64,000 nucleotides of DNA from Marinobacter vinifirmus (GCF_002258215.1 NZ_NEFY01000003.1:310001-374000); one strand, 5' to 3'. Counted from the stretch's first letter, positions 52,860 through 62,807 are shown. Program-made: numbers and translations. Notes: a model not told the origin generated them from the sequence alone.

Positions 52860-54044
52860 ATGTCTGATGCTGTCATCGTTTCGACCGCGCGTACCGGCCT
52901 TGGCAAGTCCTATCGTGGTGCCCTGAACAACACGCACAGTGTTGATCTGGCCGGGCACGTTATCCAGCACGCCGTTGAGCGTGCCGGAATTGATCCTGCC
53001 ATTGTTGAAGATGTCATTTTGGGCGCAACCTTCCACGAAGGTTGTCAGGGCAAGAACATGGCACGCCTGGCGGCTATTCGCGCCGGGCTCCCGGTTACTA
53101 CGGCCGGGCTGTCAATTAACCGGTTCTGCAGCTCCGGCCTGCAATCCATTGCTATTGCTGCGCAGCGAGTGATGTCGGAGAAGGTGCCTGCCATCGTGGC
53201 TGGTGGCGTAGAGTCCATCTCCCTGGTTCAGAACGACAAACTTAATGGCTTCCGTGCTACTAACGAATGGCTGATGAAGAACAAGCCGGAACTGTACCTG
53301 TCGATGATCGAAACGGCCGATATTGTCGCCCAGCGTTACAACGTAAGCCGTGAAGCGCAGGATGAGTGCGCACTGGTTTCCCAGCAGCGCACCGCCGCGG
53401 CCCAGCAGTCCGGCAAGTTTGACGACGAAATTGTACCTTTTGACGCCACTATGCTGGTTAAAGACAAAGAAACCGGTGAAGTGAGCGAAAAACAGGTAAC
53501 CCTGGACCGGGACGAGTGCAACCGCCCGAATACTACATTGGAAGGATTGGCGTCACTGGACGCGGTACGTGGCCCGGGCCAGTTTGTTACCGCGGGCAAC
53601 GCCAGCCAGCTTTCTGATGGCGCCTCCGTCTGTACGGTCATGGACAGCACCTATGCCGAAAAGCATAACATCGAGCCCATGGGCATTTTCCGTGGTTTTG
53701 CTGTTGCGGGCTGTGAGCCGGACGAAATGGGCATCGGCCCGGTGTTTGCTGTTCCACGCCTGCTTGCCCGTAACGGCCTGACCATGGACGACATTGACCT
53801 GTGGGAGCTGAACGAAGCCTTTGCATCCCAGGTGGTCTACTGCCGCGACCGTCTGGGTATTCCGATGGAAAAGCTGAACGTGAATGGCGGCTCTATTTCT
53901 GTGGGTCACCCCTATGGTGTGAGTGGTTCCCGCCTTACCGGCCATGCCCTGATTGAGGGCAAGCGCCGGGGTGCCAAATATGTGGTGGTCACCATGTGCA
54001 TTGGCGGCGGTCAGGGCGCAGCCGGCCTGTTCGAAGTGGTATAA
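52860..54044 (+). CDS. Acetyl-CoA acyltransferase (thiolase)
   Basis: 394 residues. Active-site Cys90 ([11 protein letters not shown]), His in [16 protein letters not shown] and the second Cys in [12 protein letters not shown]. It belongs to the degradative thiolase group (FadA/PimB-like) and follows the FadB-like gene by 18 bases, giving the standard hydratase-dehydrogenase-thiolase pair of beta-oxidation. It releases acetyl-CoA from 3-oxoacyl-CoA. Confidence 0.94.
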   Translation: MSDAVIVSTARTGLGKSYRGALNNTHSVDLAGHVIQHAVERAGIDPAIVEDVILGATFHEGCQGKNMARLAAIRAGLPVTTAGLSINRFCSSGLQSIAIAAQRVMSEKVPAIVAGGVESISLVQNDKLNGFRATNEWLMKNKPELYLSMIETADIVAQRYNVSREAQDECALVSQQRTAAAQQSGKFDDEIVPFDATMLVKDKETGEVSEKQVTLDRDECNRPNTTLEGLASLDAVRGPGQFVTAGNASQLSDGASVCTVMDSTYAEKHNIEPMGIFRGFAVAGCEPDEMGIGPVFAVPRLLARNGLTMDDIDLWELNEAFASQVVYCRDRLGIPMEKLNVNGGSISVGHPYGVSGSRLTGHALIEGKRRGAKYVVVTMCIGGGQGAAGLFEVV

Positions 54045-54059
54045 ACGGAGAGCGCCGTC

Positions 54060-55862
54060 ATGCAGCAGAAAATCGTAAGTACCCGGGACCTGGCTTTCCA
54101 GCTTTATGAACTTCATGAAGTAGAGAAGGTGCTCAGATTTGAGCGCTATCAGGACCATAGTCGTGAAACGCTGCAGGCGGCGCTGGACCTGGCGCTGAAA
54201 GTTGCCGCAGAGGAGTTCGCACCCCATGCTCGCTTGGTGGATGAAGAAGAGCCGACCTTCGAGAATGGCCGTGTGCACATGCGCCCGGAAGTTCACAAGG
54301 CGCTGGACGTACTGAAAAGTACTGGTCTGATGGCGTCCAGCCAGGACTACGAGCGCGGTGGCATGCAGTTGCCCAGTGCGGTTGCCCAGATGTGTGTGGG
54401 GATGCTCAAAGGAGCCAACGTAGGGACTCAGGGCTACGCCGGGCTGACTATTGCGGCAGCTAACCTGATTCTCGCCCATGGCTCCGACGAGCAGAAAAGC
54501 CGCTACGCCGAGCCGATGCTGGCGGGGCGTTTTTTCGGCACCATGTGCCTGACCGAGCCCCATGCAGGTTCCTCTCTGGGAGATCTGCGCACTCGCGCGG
54601 AGCCACAGGCGGATGGCAGTTATAGGTTATTTGGTAACAAGATCTACATCTCGGGTGGTGATCACGAGCTGAGCGAGAACATCATTCATATGGTACTCGC
54701 GCGTTTACCCGGGGCCCCGGCCGGCGTGAAAGGAATTTCCCTGTTTCTGGTGCCGAAGGTCCTGGTTAACGAAGATGGCTCTTTGGGTGGGCGCAACGAT
54801 GTCGCCCTGGCTGGCCTGATTCACAAAATGGGATACCGTGGCACGACGTCTACCATGTTGAACTTTGGTGAGGCAGCGGGGGCGGTCGGGTATCTGGTTG
54901 GCTCGCCCCACCAGGGCCTGGCTGCCATGTTCCATATGATGAACGAAGCCCGGATTGGTGTTGGCTTGGGCTCGGTGATGCTGGGTTACACCGGCTATCT
55001 TCATGCGCTTGAGTATGCCCGCGAGCGGCAACAAGGGCGTCCGGTTGGAGAGAAGGATCCGGAAAGCCCCCAGGTGCCTCTGATCCGCCATGCTGATATC
55101 CGGCGCATGCTGCTGGCCCAGAAGGCCTATGTGGAAGGTGGGCTGGCGCTCTGTCTGCAGGGTGCAGTATTGGTGGACGAGAAGAAGTTTGCGGAAACTG
55201 GCGAGCAGCGTGAGCTTGCTGCCGGGCTGCTCGACTTGCTCACGCCGGTGATCAAGTCCTGGCCTTCCCGTTATTGTCTCGAAGCTAACAGCCTGGCAAT
55301 TCAGGTGCATGGTGGCTACGGCTACACCCGGGAATATCCGGTAGAACAGTTCTACCGGGATAACCGGCTTAACCCGATCCACGAGGGCACCCATGGTATT
55401 CAGGGCATCGACCTGCTTGGTCGCAAGGTTTCCATGGCCGATGGCCGGTATTACCGCGAACTGGTGCGCAGGATTGAAGCCACTATTGCCGAGGCCCGCA
55501 AGCAGGAACGGCTGGCTTCTAATGCCGGGTTGCTTGAGCGGTCCCTGTCAGCAATGGTTGAAGCTACCCGGGTGATCAATGAGGTAAAGGCCTCCGGTGA
55601 CAAGGAAAAAGCACTGGCAAATGCCACTCTGTACCTGGACGCCTTCGGGCAGGTGGTTGTCGGCTGGCTCTGGGTGCGACAGGCCTTGAAAGCCCTTGTC
55701 GGACTAGGCGGGGCCGGTGAGCAGACGGAGGGCTTCTATCAGGGTAAGTTGCGCGCCTGCGATTATTTCTGCCGGTACGAATTGCCCGGAGTGGTTGCAA
55801 CGGCTGAGTTGCTGCAATCGGTGGACTCAACGGCACTGGATATGTTTGACGAGGCATTCTGA
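54060..55862 (+). CDS. Acyl-CoA dehydrogenase with C-terminal extension (DmdC/FadE-like)
   Basis: 600 residues, longer than the usual ~390. The core has MCLTEPHAGSSLGDLRTRA (flavin/substrate), KIYISGGDHELSENI, VHGGYGYTREYPVEQFYRDNR and catalytic Glu in NPIHEGTHGIQ. An N-terminal ~35-residue lead and C-terminal ~150-residue helical domain are as in the DmdC-type family. It makes the trans-2-enoyl-CoA for the FadB-like protein encoded upstream. It begins 15 bases after the thiolase stop. Confidence 0.92.
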   Translation: MQQKIVSTRDLAFQLYELHEVEKVLRFERYQDHSRETLQAALDLALKVAAEEFAPHARLVDEEEPTFENGRVHMRPEVHKALDVLKSTGLMASSQDYERGGMQLPSAVAQMCVGMLKGANVGTQGYAGLTIAAANLILAHGSDEQKSRYAEPMLAGRFFGTMCLTEPHAGSSLGDLRTRAEPQADGSYRLFGNKIYISGGDHELSENIIHMVLARLPGAPAGVKGISLFLVPKVLVNEDGSLGGRNDVALAGLIHKMGYRGTTSTMLNFGEAAGAVGYLVGSPHQGLAAMFHMMNEARIGVGLGSVMLGYTGYLHALEYARERQQGRPVGEKDPESPQVPLIRHADIRRMLLAQKAYVEGGLALCLQGAVLVDEKKFAETGEQRELAAGLLDLLTPVIKSWPSRYCLEANSLAIQVHGGYGYTREYPVEQFYRDNRLNPIHEGTHGIQGIDLLGRKVSMADGRYYRELVRRIEATIAEARKQERLASNAGLLERSLSAMVEATRVINEVKASGDKEKALANATLYLDAFGQVVVGWLWVRQALKALVGLGGAGEQTEGFYQGKLRACDYFCRYELPGVVATAELLQSVDSTALDMFDEAF

Positions 55863-55911
55863 CGGGCCTCGCCAACTCTGAATCAACACAAAAACAACAG
55901 GAGTCAGGGTA

Positions 55912-57018
55912 ATGGACAGACAAGCAAAGGCGGTGGTCTGCCGGGAGTGGGGCAAGCCGGTACAGGTCGAACAGATTACGGTGGACGGACCAAAACGGGG
56001 CGAGATAACCATCAAGGTTGCCGCCTGCGGCGTGTGCCACAGCGACCTTTCAGCCACCACTGGAAAGATTCAGTATCCACCGCCATTGGTGCTGGGCCAC
56101 GAGGCGGCCGGTGTGGTGGTTGAAGTTGGCGAGGGTGTGGAAGGCTTCAGTGAAGGCGACCACGTTGTTAGTTCGTTTATCTCAATGTGCGGCAAGTGCC
56201 GCCAGTGTGTGCGTGGCCATCCGGTTCTGTGTGAAAACGCCCGCAAGGCGATGTTTACACTTCCCGATGGAACCGTTCGAACCCGCGACAGTCAGGGGGA
56301 GCCCTTGAATGTGTTCGGCGCCTGCGGCGTGATGGCGGAGTATGCAACCCTGCATGTGGATAACTGCGTGAAGGTTGCAGAGGATGTGCCACTACAGAAC
56401 GCCGCATTGGTGGGCTGTGCCGTGATGACCGGTGTGGGTGCTGTATTTAATACTGCCGGGCTGGAGCCGGGTTCCAGGGCTGCGGTATTCGGTATTGGCG
56501 GTGTTGGTCTGAACGCCGTTCAGGGCTGTGCAACCGCCGGTGCCGAAATGATTGTGGCGGTGGACAACAACCCGAAAAAGCTTGCCATGGCGCGGGAATT
56601 CGGTGCCACCCACACGATTGACCTCAACGAAGTGGATGATGCCGCCAAGGCCATCAGAAAACTGACCGGCGGCGTGGATTACGCCTTTGAGTGCGTTGGT
56701 GCAGGTGCTGTGGTTGAGCAAGCCTATAAGTCTCTCGGGCGCGGTGGTACCGCTGTCGTGGTAGGGGTCGCTGACCCGAAAGACAAAACCTCGATTACTA
56801 CGCTCACCCTGCCTGCCGACGAGCGCACCCTGAAGGGCAGCTGGCTGGGTTCAGCCCGGCCGCAACACGATTTCCCGCGGCTTCTAGGTTTGTACCGTGC
56901 GGGTAAGCTTAAACTCGATGAGCTGATCACCCAGACTTACTCCATAGATGAAGCTGTTCAGGCCTTTGACGACATGATCTCCGGCAAGAACGCGCGTGGC
57001 GTGATTGTCTTCGACTGA
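55912..57018 (+). CDS. Zinc-dependent alcohol dehydrogenase
   Basis: 368 residues, MDR family. Catalytic zinc ligands are Cys39 (ACGVCHSD), His63 (LGHEAAG) and a later Cys (GCAVMTG). The structural zinc cluster is Cys93, Cys96, Cys99 and Cys107 (CGKCRQC ... C). The NAD fold has FGIGGVGLNAVQG. It is followed 9 bases later by an aldehyde dehydrogenase gene, so the pair would oxidise an alcohol to an acid. Class III-like length and CGVCHSD suggest a primary or aromatic alcohol, with the substrate unknown. Confidence 0.92.
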   Translation: MDRQAKAVVCREWGKPVQVEQITVDGPKRGEITIKVAACGVCHSDLSATTGKIQYPPPLVLGHEAAGVVVEVGEGVEGFSEGDHVVSSFISMCGKCRQCVRGHPVLCENARKAMFTLPDGTVRTRDSQGEPLNVFGACGVMAEYATLHVDNCVKVAEDVPLQNAALVGCAVMTGVGAVFNTAGLEPGSRAAVFGIGGVGLNAVQGCATAGAEMIVAVDNNPKKLAMAREFGATHTIDLNEVDDAAKAIRKLTGGVDYAFECVGAGAVVEQAYKSLGRGGTAVVVGVADPKDKTSITTLTLPADERTLKGSWLGSARPQHDFPRLLGLYRAGKLKLDELITQTYSIDEAVQAFDDMISGKNARGVIVFD

Positions 57019-57027
57019 GGGAAAAAC

Positions 57028-58443
57028 ATGAAGATTCTGAACAAGAACTACATTAATGGTAGCTGGGTCGACTGGAACGGCGACATGGCGGATGTGCATG
57101 AAGCTGCCAACGGCGACGTGATTGCCCGGGTGCCCATGTCCGATCCGGGACAGATGGAGCTGGCAATTGCCGCTGCGCATGCAGCATTTGAGGCCTGGTC
57201 TGAAAGTTCTGTAGAGCAAAGGGTGAACGTGCTTGGCCAGCTGCATGCTGGACTCAAGCAAAGGGCACCGGAAATTGCGGAAGCGGTCAGCCGGGAAGTG
57301 GGCATGCCACTGAAGCTTGCCACGGCAATCCAGGCTGGCCTGCCGGCAACTGTAACCAAGACCTATACCGATATGTTGCCGGAGTTTCCGTTCGTTGAGC
57401 AGTCTGGTAACTCGGAAGTGCAATATGCGCCGGTCGGTGTGGTGGGCTGTATTACGCCCTGGAACTACCCGCTGCATCAGATCATTCTGAAGGTAGTACC
57501 CGCGATTGCTGCCGGCTGCACTGTTGTGCTGAAGCCCTCTGAGATTGCGCCGCAGGCAGCCTTTATCCTCGCTGACATTCTGGATGAAACCGACCTGCCG
57601 GCGGGTGTGTTCAACATGGTATGCGGGGCCGGGCAAACCGTTGGTGAAACCCTGATCCGGCATCCGGATGTGCGCATGCTGTCATTCACCGGCTCCACCC
57701 GCACCGGTCATGCCATTGCCCATGCCGCTGCGGATGACTTCAAGAGGATTGCGCTGGAAATGGGCGGCAAATCGGCATCGGTTGTTTTATCGGACGCTGA
57801 CCTGGAAGCCGCAGTAAAAGGCACAGTGAGCAACTGCCTGCTCAACTCCGGACAAACCTGCACCGCCCTGACCCGGCTGCTGGTGCCCGCTGATCGCCAT
57901 GACGAGGCGTGCAAGCTGGCGGCTGCAGCCGCGGCCAGAATGACCCCGGGCAACCCGCTGGACGAAGCCACCCGTTTGGGCCCCTTGGCCTCCGCGCAGC
58001 AGCGGGACCGGGTAGTGGATTACATCCGGCTCGGTGTTGCCGAAGGCGCCACCCTGGTAGCCGGCGGCCCGGACGCGCCGGAAGGCCTGGACAAGGGTTA
58101 CTTTGTACAGGCAACCGTCTTTGGCAATGTAGACCCGAACAGCACAATCGCCCAGGAAGAGATTTTCGGCCCGGTGCTGTGCGTGATTCCCTACAGCGAT
58201 GAGGCAGAAGCCTTGCGTACCGCCAATGGCACTGCCTACGGGCTGTCTGGAGCGGTCTGGTCGGCGGATCAGGAAAAGGCAAAGGCTTTTGCCGCAAAAC
58301 TCCGGACCGGACAGGTGACGGTGAACGGTGGCGGCTTCAACCCGCTGGCTCCCTTTGGTGGTTTTGGCCATTCCGGTATCGGGCGAGAGTTCGGCAAGTG
58401 GGGGCTTGAGGAGTTTCTGGAAGTTCGCTCGCTGCAGCTGTAA
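57028..58443 (+). CDS. Aldehyde dehydrogenase
   Basis: 471 residues. Catalytic residues are Asn146 (PWNYPLHQ), Glu244 (LEMGGKSA) and Cys278 (NSGQTCTA), with NAD-site FTGSTRTG. It is 9 bases downstream of the alcohol dehydrogenase and probably oxidises its aldehyde product to a carboxylate, ready for CoA ligation. It ends the plus-strand operon, and a hairpin follows at 58457-58480. Confidence 0.93.
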   Translation: MKILNKNYINGSWVDWNGDMADVHEAANGDVIARVPMSDPGQMELAIAAAHAAFEAWSESSVEQRVNVLGQLHAGLKQRAPEIAEAVSREVGMPLKLATAIQAGLPATVTKTYTDMLPEFPFVEQSGNSEVQYAPVGVVGCITPWNYPLHQIILKVVPAIAAGCTVVLKPSEIAPQAAFILADILDETDLPAGVFNMVCGAGQTVGETLIRHPDVRMLSFTGSTRTGHAIAHAAADDFKRIALEMGGKSASVVLSDADLEAAVKGTVSNCLLNSGQTCTALTRLLVPADRHDEACKLAAAAAARMTPGNPLDEATRLGPLASAQQRDRVVDYIRLGVAEGATLVAGGPDAPEGLDKGYFVQATVFGNVDPNSTIAQEEIFGPVLCVIPYSDEAEALRTANGTAYGLSGAVWSADQEKAKAFAAKLRTGQVTVNGGGFNPLAPFGGFGHSGIGREFGKWGLEEFLEVRSLQL

Positions 58444-58456
58444 TCGCAAGACAACG

Positions 58457-58480
58457 AAGGAGCCGCAGCAGCGGCTCCTT
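58457..58480 (+). other. Perfect hairpin after the aldehyde dehydrogenase gene
   Basis: AAGGAGCCGC (58457-58466), loop AGCA, GCGGCTCCTT (58471-58480). No clean T-run follows. It probably gives partial termination before the nitronate-monooxygenase-like gene. Confidence 0.6.
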
Positions 58481-58527
58481 CACGTTTAAGGGCCGGAAAT
58501 GTTTATCAACAACAAAAGAGTGATGCC

Positions 58528-59502
58528 GTGAAAACACGAATTACGGAATTATTTGGAATCGAGCACCCGATCGTACAGGGTGGCATGCACAACGTAGGCT
58601 TTGCCGAACTGGCATCGGCAGTCTCCAATGCCGGTGGTCTGGGCATGATTACCGCCCTGACCCAGCCTACGCCTGAACATCTCGCCAGTGAAATCGCCCG
58701 CTGCCAGCAGATGACGGATAAACCCTTCGGCGTAAACCTGACCTTCCTGCCTTCCTTCAACGCGCCGCCTTATCCCGAGTACATTGACGTCATCATCCGC
58801 AGCGGTGTCAAGGCGGTTGAAACCGCCGGCCGCAGCCCCGAGCAGTACATGGGGCAGTTGAAGGCTGCGGGTATCAAGGTTATCCACAAGTGCACATCTG
58901 TTCGCCACGCTTTGAAGGCCGAGCGAATCGGTTGTGATGCCGTCAGTGTGGACGGCTTTGAATGCGGCGGCCATCCCGGTGAGGATGATGTGCCAAACTT
59001 CATCCTGCTGCCCCGTGCGGCTGAAGAGCTGACGATACCCTTTATTGCGTCAGGTGGAATGGCCGATGGCCGGAGCCTGGTAGCGGCCATGGCATTGGGT
59101 GCCGAAGGCATGAATATGGGCACCCGTTTTCTGGCCACCAAAGAAGCGCCGGTTCATGAGAACGTGAAGCAGGCAATTGTGGACGCCAATGAACTGCAGA
59201 CCCGGCTGATCATGCGTAACCTGAAGAACACCGAGCGGGTGATGGATAACGCAGCCGTGCGGGAAATCATCCGGATTGAGAGTGAAAAGGGTGACCAGGA
59301 AACCATTGACGATATCCGTCACCTTGTCACAGGTGCAAAGGGTAAGCTGGTGCTGCAGGAAGGCAAGATGGATGAAGCCGCCTGGAGTTGTGGCATGGTT
59401 GTTGGGCTGATTAATGATATCCCTTCCTGCGATGAGCTGGTCAGCAGAATCATGGCCGAGGCCGAAGGGATTGTGCGCCAGAGACTTGCCGGCTTTTTGT
59501 AA
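58528..59502 (+). CDS. Nitronate monooxygenase/enoyl-reductase-like flavoprotein
   Basis: 324 residues, GTG start. It is a TIM-barrel FMN protein of the NPD/2-nitropropane dioxygenase family: HPIVQGGM at the N-terminus, KPFGVNLTF, the phosphate-binding SGGMADGRSL and GAEGMNMGTRFLATKEA. The His of nitronate monooxygenases (GFECGGHPGEDD) is present. Members oxidise nitronates or act as FMN-dependent reductases. Beside beta-oxidation genes, an enoyl-type reduction is also possible. It ends at a hairpin shared with the TAXI-TRAP operon. Confidence 0.88.
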   Translation: MKTRITELFGIEHPIVQGGMHNVGFAELASAVSNAGGLGMITALTQPTPEHLASEIARCQQMTDKPFGVNLTFLPSFNAPPYPEYIDVIIRSGVKAVETAGRSPEQYMGQLKAAGIKVIHKCTSVRHALKAERIGCDAVSVDGFECGGHPGEDDVPNFILLPRAAEELTIPFIASGGMADGRSLVAAMALGAEGMNMGTRFLATKEAPVHENVKQAIVDANELQTRLIMRNLKNTERVMDNAAVREIIRIESEKGDQETIDDIRHLVTGAKGKLVLQEGKMDEAAWSCGMVVGLINDIPSCDELVSRIMAEAEGIVRQRLAGFL

Positions 59503-59509
59503 ATGAATA

Positions 59510-59536
59510 GCCCGGAGGGTGCATCACCCTCCGGGC
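59510..59536. terminator. Bidirectional hairpin between convergent genes
   Basis: GCCCGGAGGGTG (59510-59521), loop CAT, CACCCTCCGGGC (59525-59536). A twelve-pair stem, without strong T-runs on either strand. It serves the nitronate-monooxygenase-like gene and the TRAP permease. Confidence 0.65.
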
Positions 59537-59545
59537 AGGACCGTC

Positions 59546-61543
59546 TCAGGCCAGGGCCTTTTCCCTTCTTTCGTAGCTCTTGTGCGTCAGTGCGGCGGCG
59601 ATGACCGCAGGAATGATCAACGCAGCACTAATAAGAGACAATTCCAGATTGGTCAGCGGAACCGGTCCGCCACCGGGGATGGCAAGGATCATGCCACCGG
59701 CAATGAGTCCCAGCCGGATTGGCCATTGCAACAGCTTGCTTGCTGCCAGAGAGCCTACCCCGATCAGCCAGCCTTGCATGGCCGATGCTATCAACGTTAC
59801 CCCGATCAGTGCTTGTACAATCACCAGGAGAATCTCGCTCCAGGTGCCCTGAAAGATCAGCGCCGGATTAAGCACAAACAGGAACGGGATAAAGTAGATC
59901 ACGCTGCCCAGCCGCATGGCTTCCACACCGGTTTTCATTGCGTTGGAGCCGGCAACCGTTGCAGCGGCAAAGGCTCCCAGGGCAACCGGTGGGGTGATGA
60001 AACTGAGCATGCCCCAGTAAAGGATGAACAGGTGAACGGCCAGGGGATCCATGCCGCCGCCGTTTATCAGGGCCGGTGCCAGCGCAACCGCCAGGAAAAT
60101 ATAGGCAGCTGTAACTGTCATGCCGATGCCGAGCACAAAGCTGGTCAGTGCTCCCATCAACAGCAGTACCAGGGTGTTGCCACCGGCAAGGTAGATAAGG
60201 TCATTGGCAATAGTGCCTGACAGCCCGGTAACCGACAGTGCACCTACCAGCAAGCCAACACCGGTGAGGATCGCGATCAGCTCTGCAAACAGCTTCCCTG
60301 ACTCTGCGAAGAAGTCCTTCACGTCTTGCCACTTCCAGCGCTGATAGGGCAGTACCTGGTTGATCACCAGCAAGAGAACCGTTGCAAAGAATGGTGCCGT
60401 GGCCTCTCGTCGCAGGAAGAACAGCATCCAGATCAGCAGGGCAAACACGAAGATGAAGTACCAGCCTTCCTTTAATGTTTGCTTGAGCGATGGTAATTCA
60501 CTGGCGGGCAGGCCCTGAAGCTTGTTGCGGGCAGCATAGGCATCAATCTGGATAAACAGGCCGAGGAAATACAGTACGGAGGGCACGACTGCCGCCAGTG
60601 CAATGGTGCCGTAGGGAATATTCAGGAACGCGGCCATGATGAACGCGGTGGCACCCATAACCGGTGGCATCAGAACACCGCCCGTAGAAGCACAGGCTTC
60701 TACGCCGGCTGCGTAGGAACGGCTGAAGCCGACGCGGCGCATTGCTGGAATTGACATCACTCCGGTTGTCATCACATTAGTGATTACGCTGCCGCTCATG
60801 GATCCCATGAGGCCGCTGGAGAAAACCGCAACCTTTGCCGGTCCGCCCCGAACATGGCCCAGCAATGCGAAGGCCAGGTTGATAAAGAAACGACCGCCGC
60901 CGGTTTTCTGCAGGGCGACGCCAAACAGAAGGAAGCCGATCACGATGTTGGCAAAGGCTTGCAAGGGCACGCCCATGATGCCTTCTCGACTCATGGCCAT
61001 GTAGATAGCGGTCTGGTCGGGGGCAGATGGAAAGCCCTGGATGGGGCCCGGCAGCTTGTCTGCAAATATCGGGTACAGGCTGGCGACACCGACAATCATG
61101 GCAATCGGCAGGCCGCCGGCCCGGCGAATGGCTTCGATGACAGTAACCCAGAACAGGAAGCTGAACACTACGGCGTATTGTGGTGCCGCGTATTCCCAGC
61201 CGTAATCCAGAATAGTTTCCGCGTTGTAGACAAAGAACCCGCAGATAACCGAGGCGGCAAGGAACAGGATGATGTCGTACCAGGGAACCTTGTTCCGGGA
61301 AGCGTGGCGTGACATTGGCCAAAGCAGAAAAACCAGCGGTAGCATAAGTGCCACCACCACATAGAAAAACTGGCTTTCCACTTTGGTAACAATATTGATC
61401 AGCTGCAAATTGAACAGGTAGTCAATCGTCAGCAGTGTCAGGACAAGAGTTGCAACCCTGGGGATCCATGGCCATCCGCCGGAAAGCCGCCGGATGCCGC
61501 TGACGTTTTCTTTCGATGGTTCAGTGTTGTGTGTTTCAGACAT
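59546..61543 (-). CDS. TRAP transporter fused permease (4TM/12TM)
   Basis: 665 residues with about 16 hydrophobic helices. The DctQ-like part is at the N-terminus, and the DctM-like part includes LMGSMSGSVITNVMTTGVMSIPAMRRVGFSRSYAAGVEACASTGGVLMPPVMGATAF, whose GGVLMPPVMG core is family-typical. Such fusions work with TAXI receptors, and a TAXI gene lies directly upstream (start 62781). A hairpin in the gap (61566-61599) probably favours the receptor. Sodium- or proton-driven uptake of a carboxylate or related solute. Confidence 0.93.
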   Translation of the reverse strand: MSETHNTEPSKENVSGIRRLSGGWPWIPRVATLVLTLLTIDYLFNLQLINIVTKVESQFFYVVVALMLPLVFLLWPMSRHASRNKVPWYDIILFLAASVICGFFVYNAETILDYGWEYAAPQYAVVFSFLFWVTVIEAIRRAGGLPIAMIVGVASLYPIFADKLPGPIQGFPSAPDQTAIYMAMSREGIMGVPLQAFANIVIGFLLFGVALQKTGGGRFFINLAFALLGHVRGGPAKVAVFSSGLMGSMSGSVITNVMTTGVMSIPAMRRVGFSRSYAAGVEACASTGGVLMPPVMGATAFIMAAFLNIPYGTIALAAVVPSVLYFLGLFIQIDAYAARNKLQGLPASELPSLKQTLKEGWYFIFVFALLIWMLFFLRREATAPFFATVLLLVINQVLPYQRWKWQDVKDFFAESGKLFAELIAILTGVGLLVGALSVTGLSGTIANDLIYLAGGNTLVLLLMGALTSFVLGIGMTVTAAYIFLAVALAPALINGGGMDPLAVHLFILYWGMLSFITPPVALGAFAAATVAGSNAMKTGVEAMRLGSVIYFIPFLFVLNPALIFQGTWSEILLVIVQALIGVTLIASAMQGWLIGVGSLAASKLLQWPIRLGLIAGGMILAIPGGGPVPLTNLELSLISAALIIPAVIAAALTHKSYERREKALA

Positions 61544-61565
61544 GCAGTAAGACTCCTGAAAGAAC

Positions 61566-61599
61566 TCCGGTGTAACAGACCCCTTGTCTTTACACCGGA
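61566..61599 (-). other. Hairpin between the TAXI receptor and the fused permease
   Basis: TCCGGTGTAA (61566-61575) pairs with TTACACCGGA (61590-61599). It has the same position and probable purpose as the hairpin between dctP and dctQ. Confidence 0.6.
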
Positions 61600-61626
61600 A
61601 TCAGGTTTCAACAAGGACAGCAGGTT

Positions 61627-62781
61627 TTACCGGAATACCGGATTCATGCCAGCCGCTTGAAGTGCTTCTGCCCGCGCCGTCATCCAGCCCTTTTTGAAGG
61701 CTTCCTTGTCGGCAGGCGGGTTGGCCTTGGTGTAGCTCTCCCAGGTGTCCAGGAGGATATTCTGGCGCTGTACCAGCATGTCCTGGTGCTGTTGCATATC
61801 TTCCGTCCAGTGGCCGATTTCCTTGTAGTAGTCGACGACCACATCATGCAGCGGGATGACCCAGTTGAGATTCTGGTTCTCCAGCGCATAGCCTGCATTG
61901 CCTGGTGCGGAGTCCTTGTACTTGTCGTAATCCTCGGTGAAGACACGAATCAGCCCGTCCACCAGTTTTTTATCGGCATCGGCGTTGGCGATGATGATGG
62001 GGTAGGGATAGCTGGAACCAATCCAAGGCTCATCCTTGCTGATGCCGGCGCCGGAAGTAACCCGGTGCGGTTGGAAATAGGGAGCCACGGAGCGCAGTCG
62101 CTCCCAGCCCTCGGTGTCCTCAGGATCAAGCTCCAGCCAGGATATACCGCGCGGGCTGGCGGAAAGCTGTTGTGGGCCGCCGGCGACAGAAACGGTAAAT
62201 GCGGTATCGCTTTGATTGGCAACAATGCCTTCAAAGGCCCTGCCGTATCCCGGGAAGTCTACCCGCTCCACGTCATCCCAGGTGAGGTCGCCAAAGGCCA
62301 GCATGGCTTCGGTGCCGAGGTTCAGGGCATCGTCACCACGAATGTAGGAAATGCGTTTGCCCTTGAGGTCATAGGGGGTTTCTACGCCGATATCGCCGGC
62401 TACAGCAATGCTCAGGCCAAAACTGGCAATGGAGGTGGTAATAACCCGAACCGGCTGCGGCCCCCAGTTGTCCTCGGAGAACATCAGTACGCCTTCGGCG
62501 GCGTAATAAGCGGCAATGCCACAGGAACAAACCGGTACGCGCCCGGTTCTGAGTGGTGTCATCCGGGAAACGTCGTTCTCGCCGGGCAGGATCCGCAGGG
62601 ATACGCCGTACTCATTACGTAGCAGGTTGCCGATAGAAACCATCTGGCTATAGCCGGCCGAACTGGTGCCATAGGCGGTCATCCCGATGGTTTGTGGCAG
62701 ATCAACATTTCCTGCAGCCCAGGCAGTGGTTGCACTGCATGCAAGAAGTGCGGATACGATCTTGGTTTTTGTTTTGTTCAT
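61627..62781 (-). CDS. TAXI-family TRAP periplasmic receptor
   Basis: 384 residues; start after AGGAT, and a longer in-frame form was rejected. The signal peptide ends at AWA-AG. The TAXI family core appears early (GMTAYGTSSAGYSQMVSIGNLL). Receptors of this group bind mono- or dicarboxylates or amino acids, and the ligand cannot be read here. An operator-like repeat (62808-62822) is 27 bases upstream of the start. It is encoded before the fused permease in one minus-strand operon. Confidence 0.92.
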   Translation of the reverse strand: MNKTKTKIVSALLACSATTAWAAGNVDLPQTIGMTAYGTSSAGYSQMVSIGNLLRNEYGVSLRILPGENDVSRMTPLRTGRVPVCSCGIAAYYAAEGVLMFSEDNWGPQPVRVITTSIASFGLSIAVAGDIGVETPYDLKGKRISYIRGDDALNLGTEAMLAFGDLTWDDVERVDFPGYGRAFEGIVANQSDTAFTVSVAGGPQQLSASPRGISWLELDPEDTEGWERLRSVAPYFQPHRVTSGAGISKDEPWIGSSYPYPIIIANADADKKLVDGLIRVFTEDYDKYKDSAPGNAGYALENQNLNWVIPLHDVVVDYYKEIGHWTEDMQQHQDMLVQRQNILLDTWESYTKANPPADKEAFKKGWMTARAEALQAAGMNPVFR

Positions 62782-62807
62782 AAAGTCATCCTGTTTTATA
62801 TTTATTG

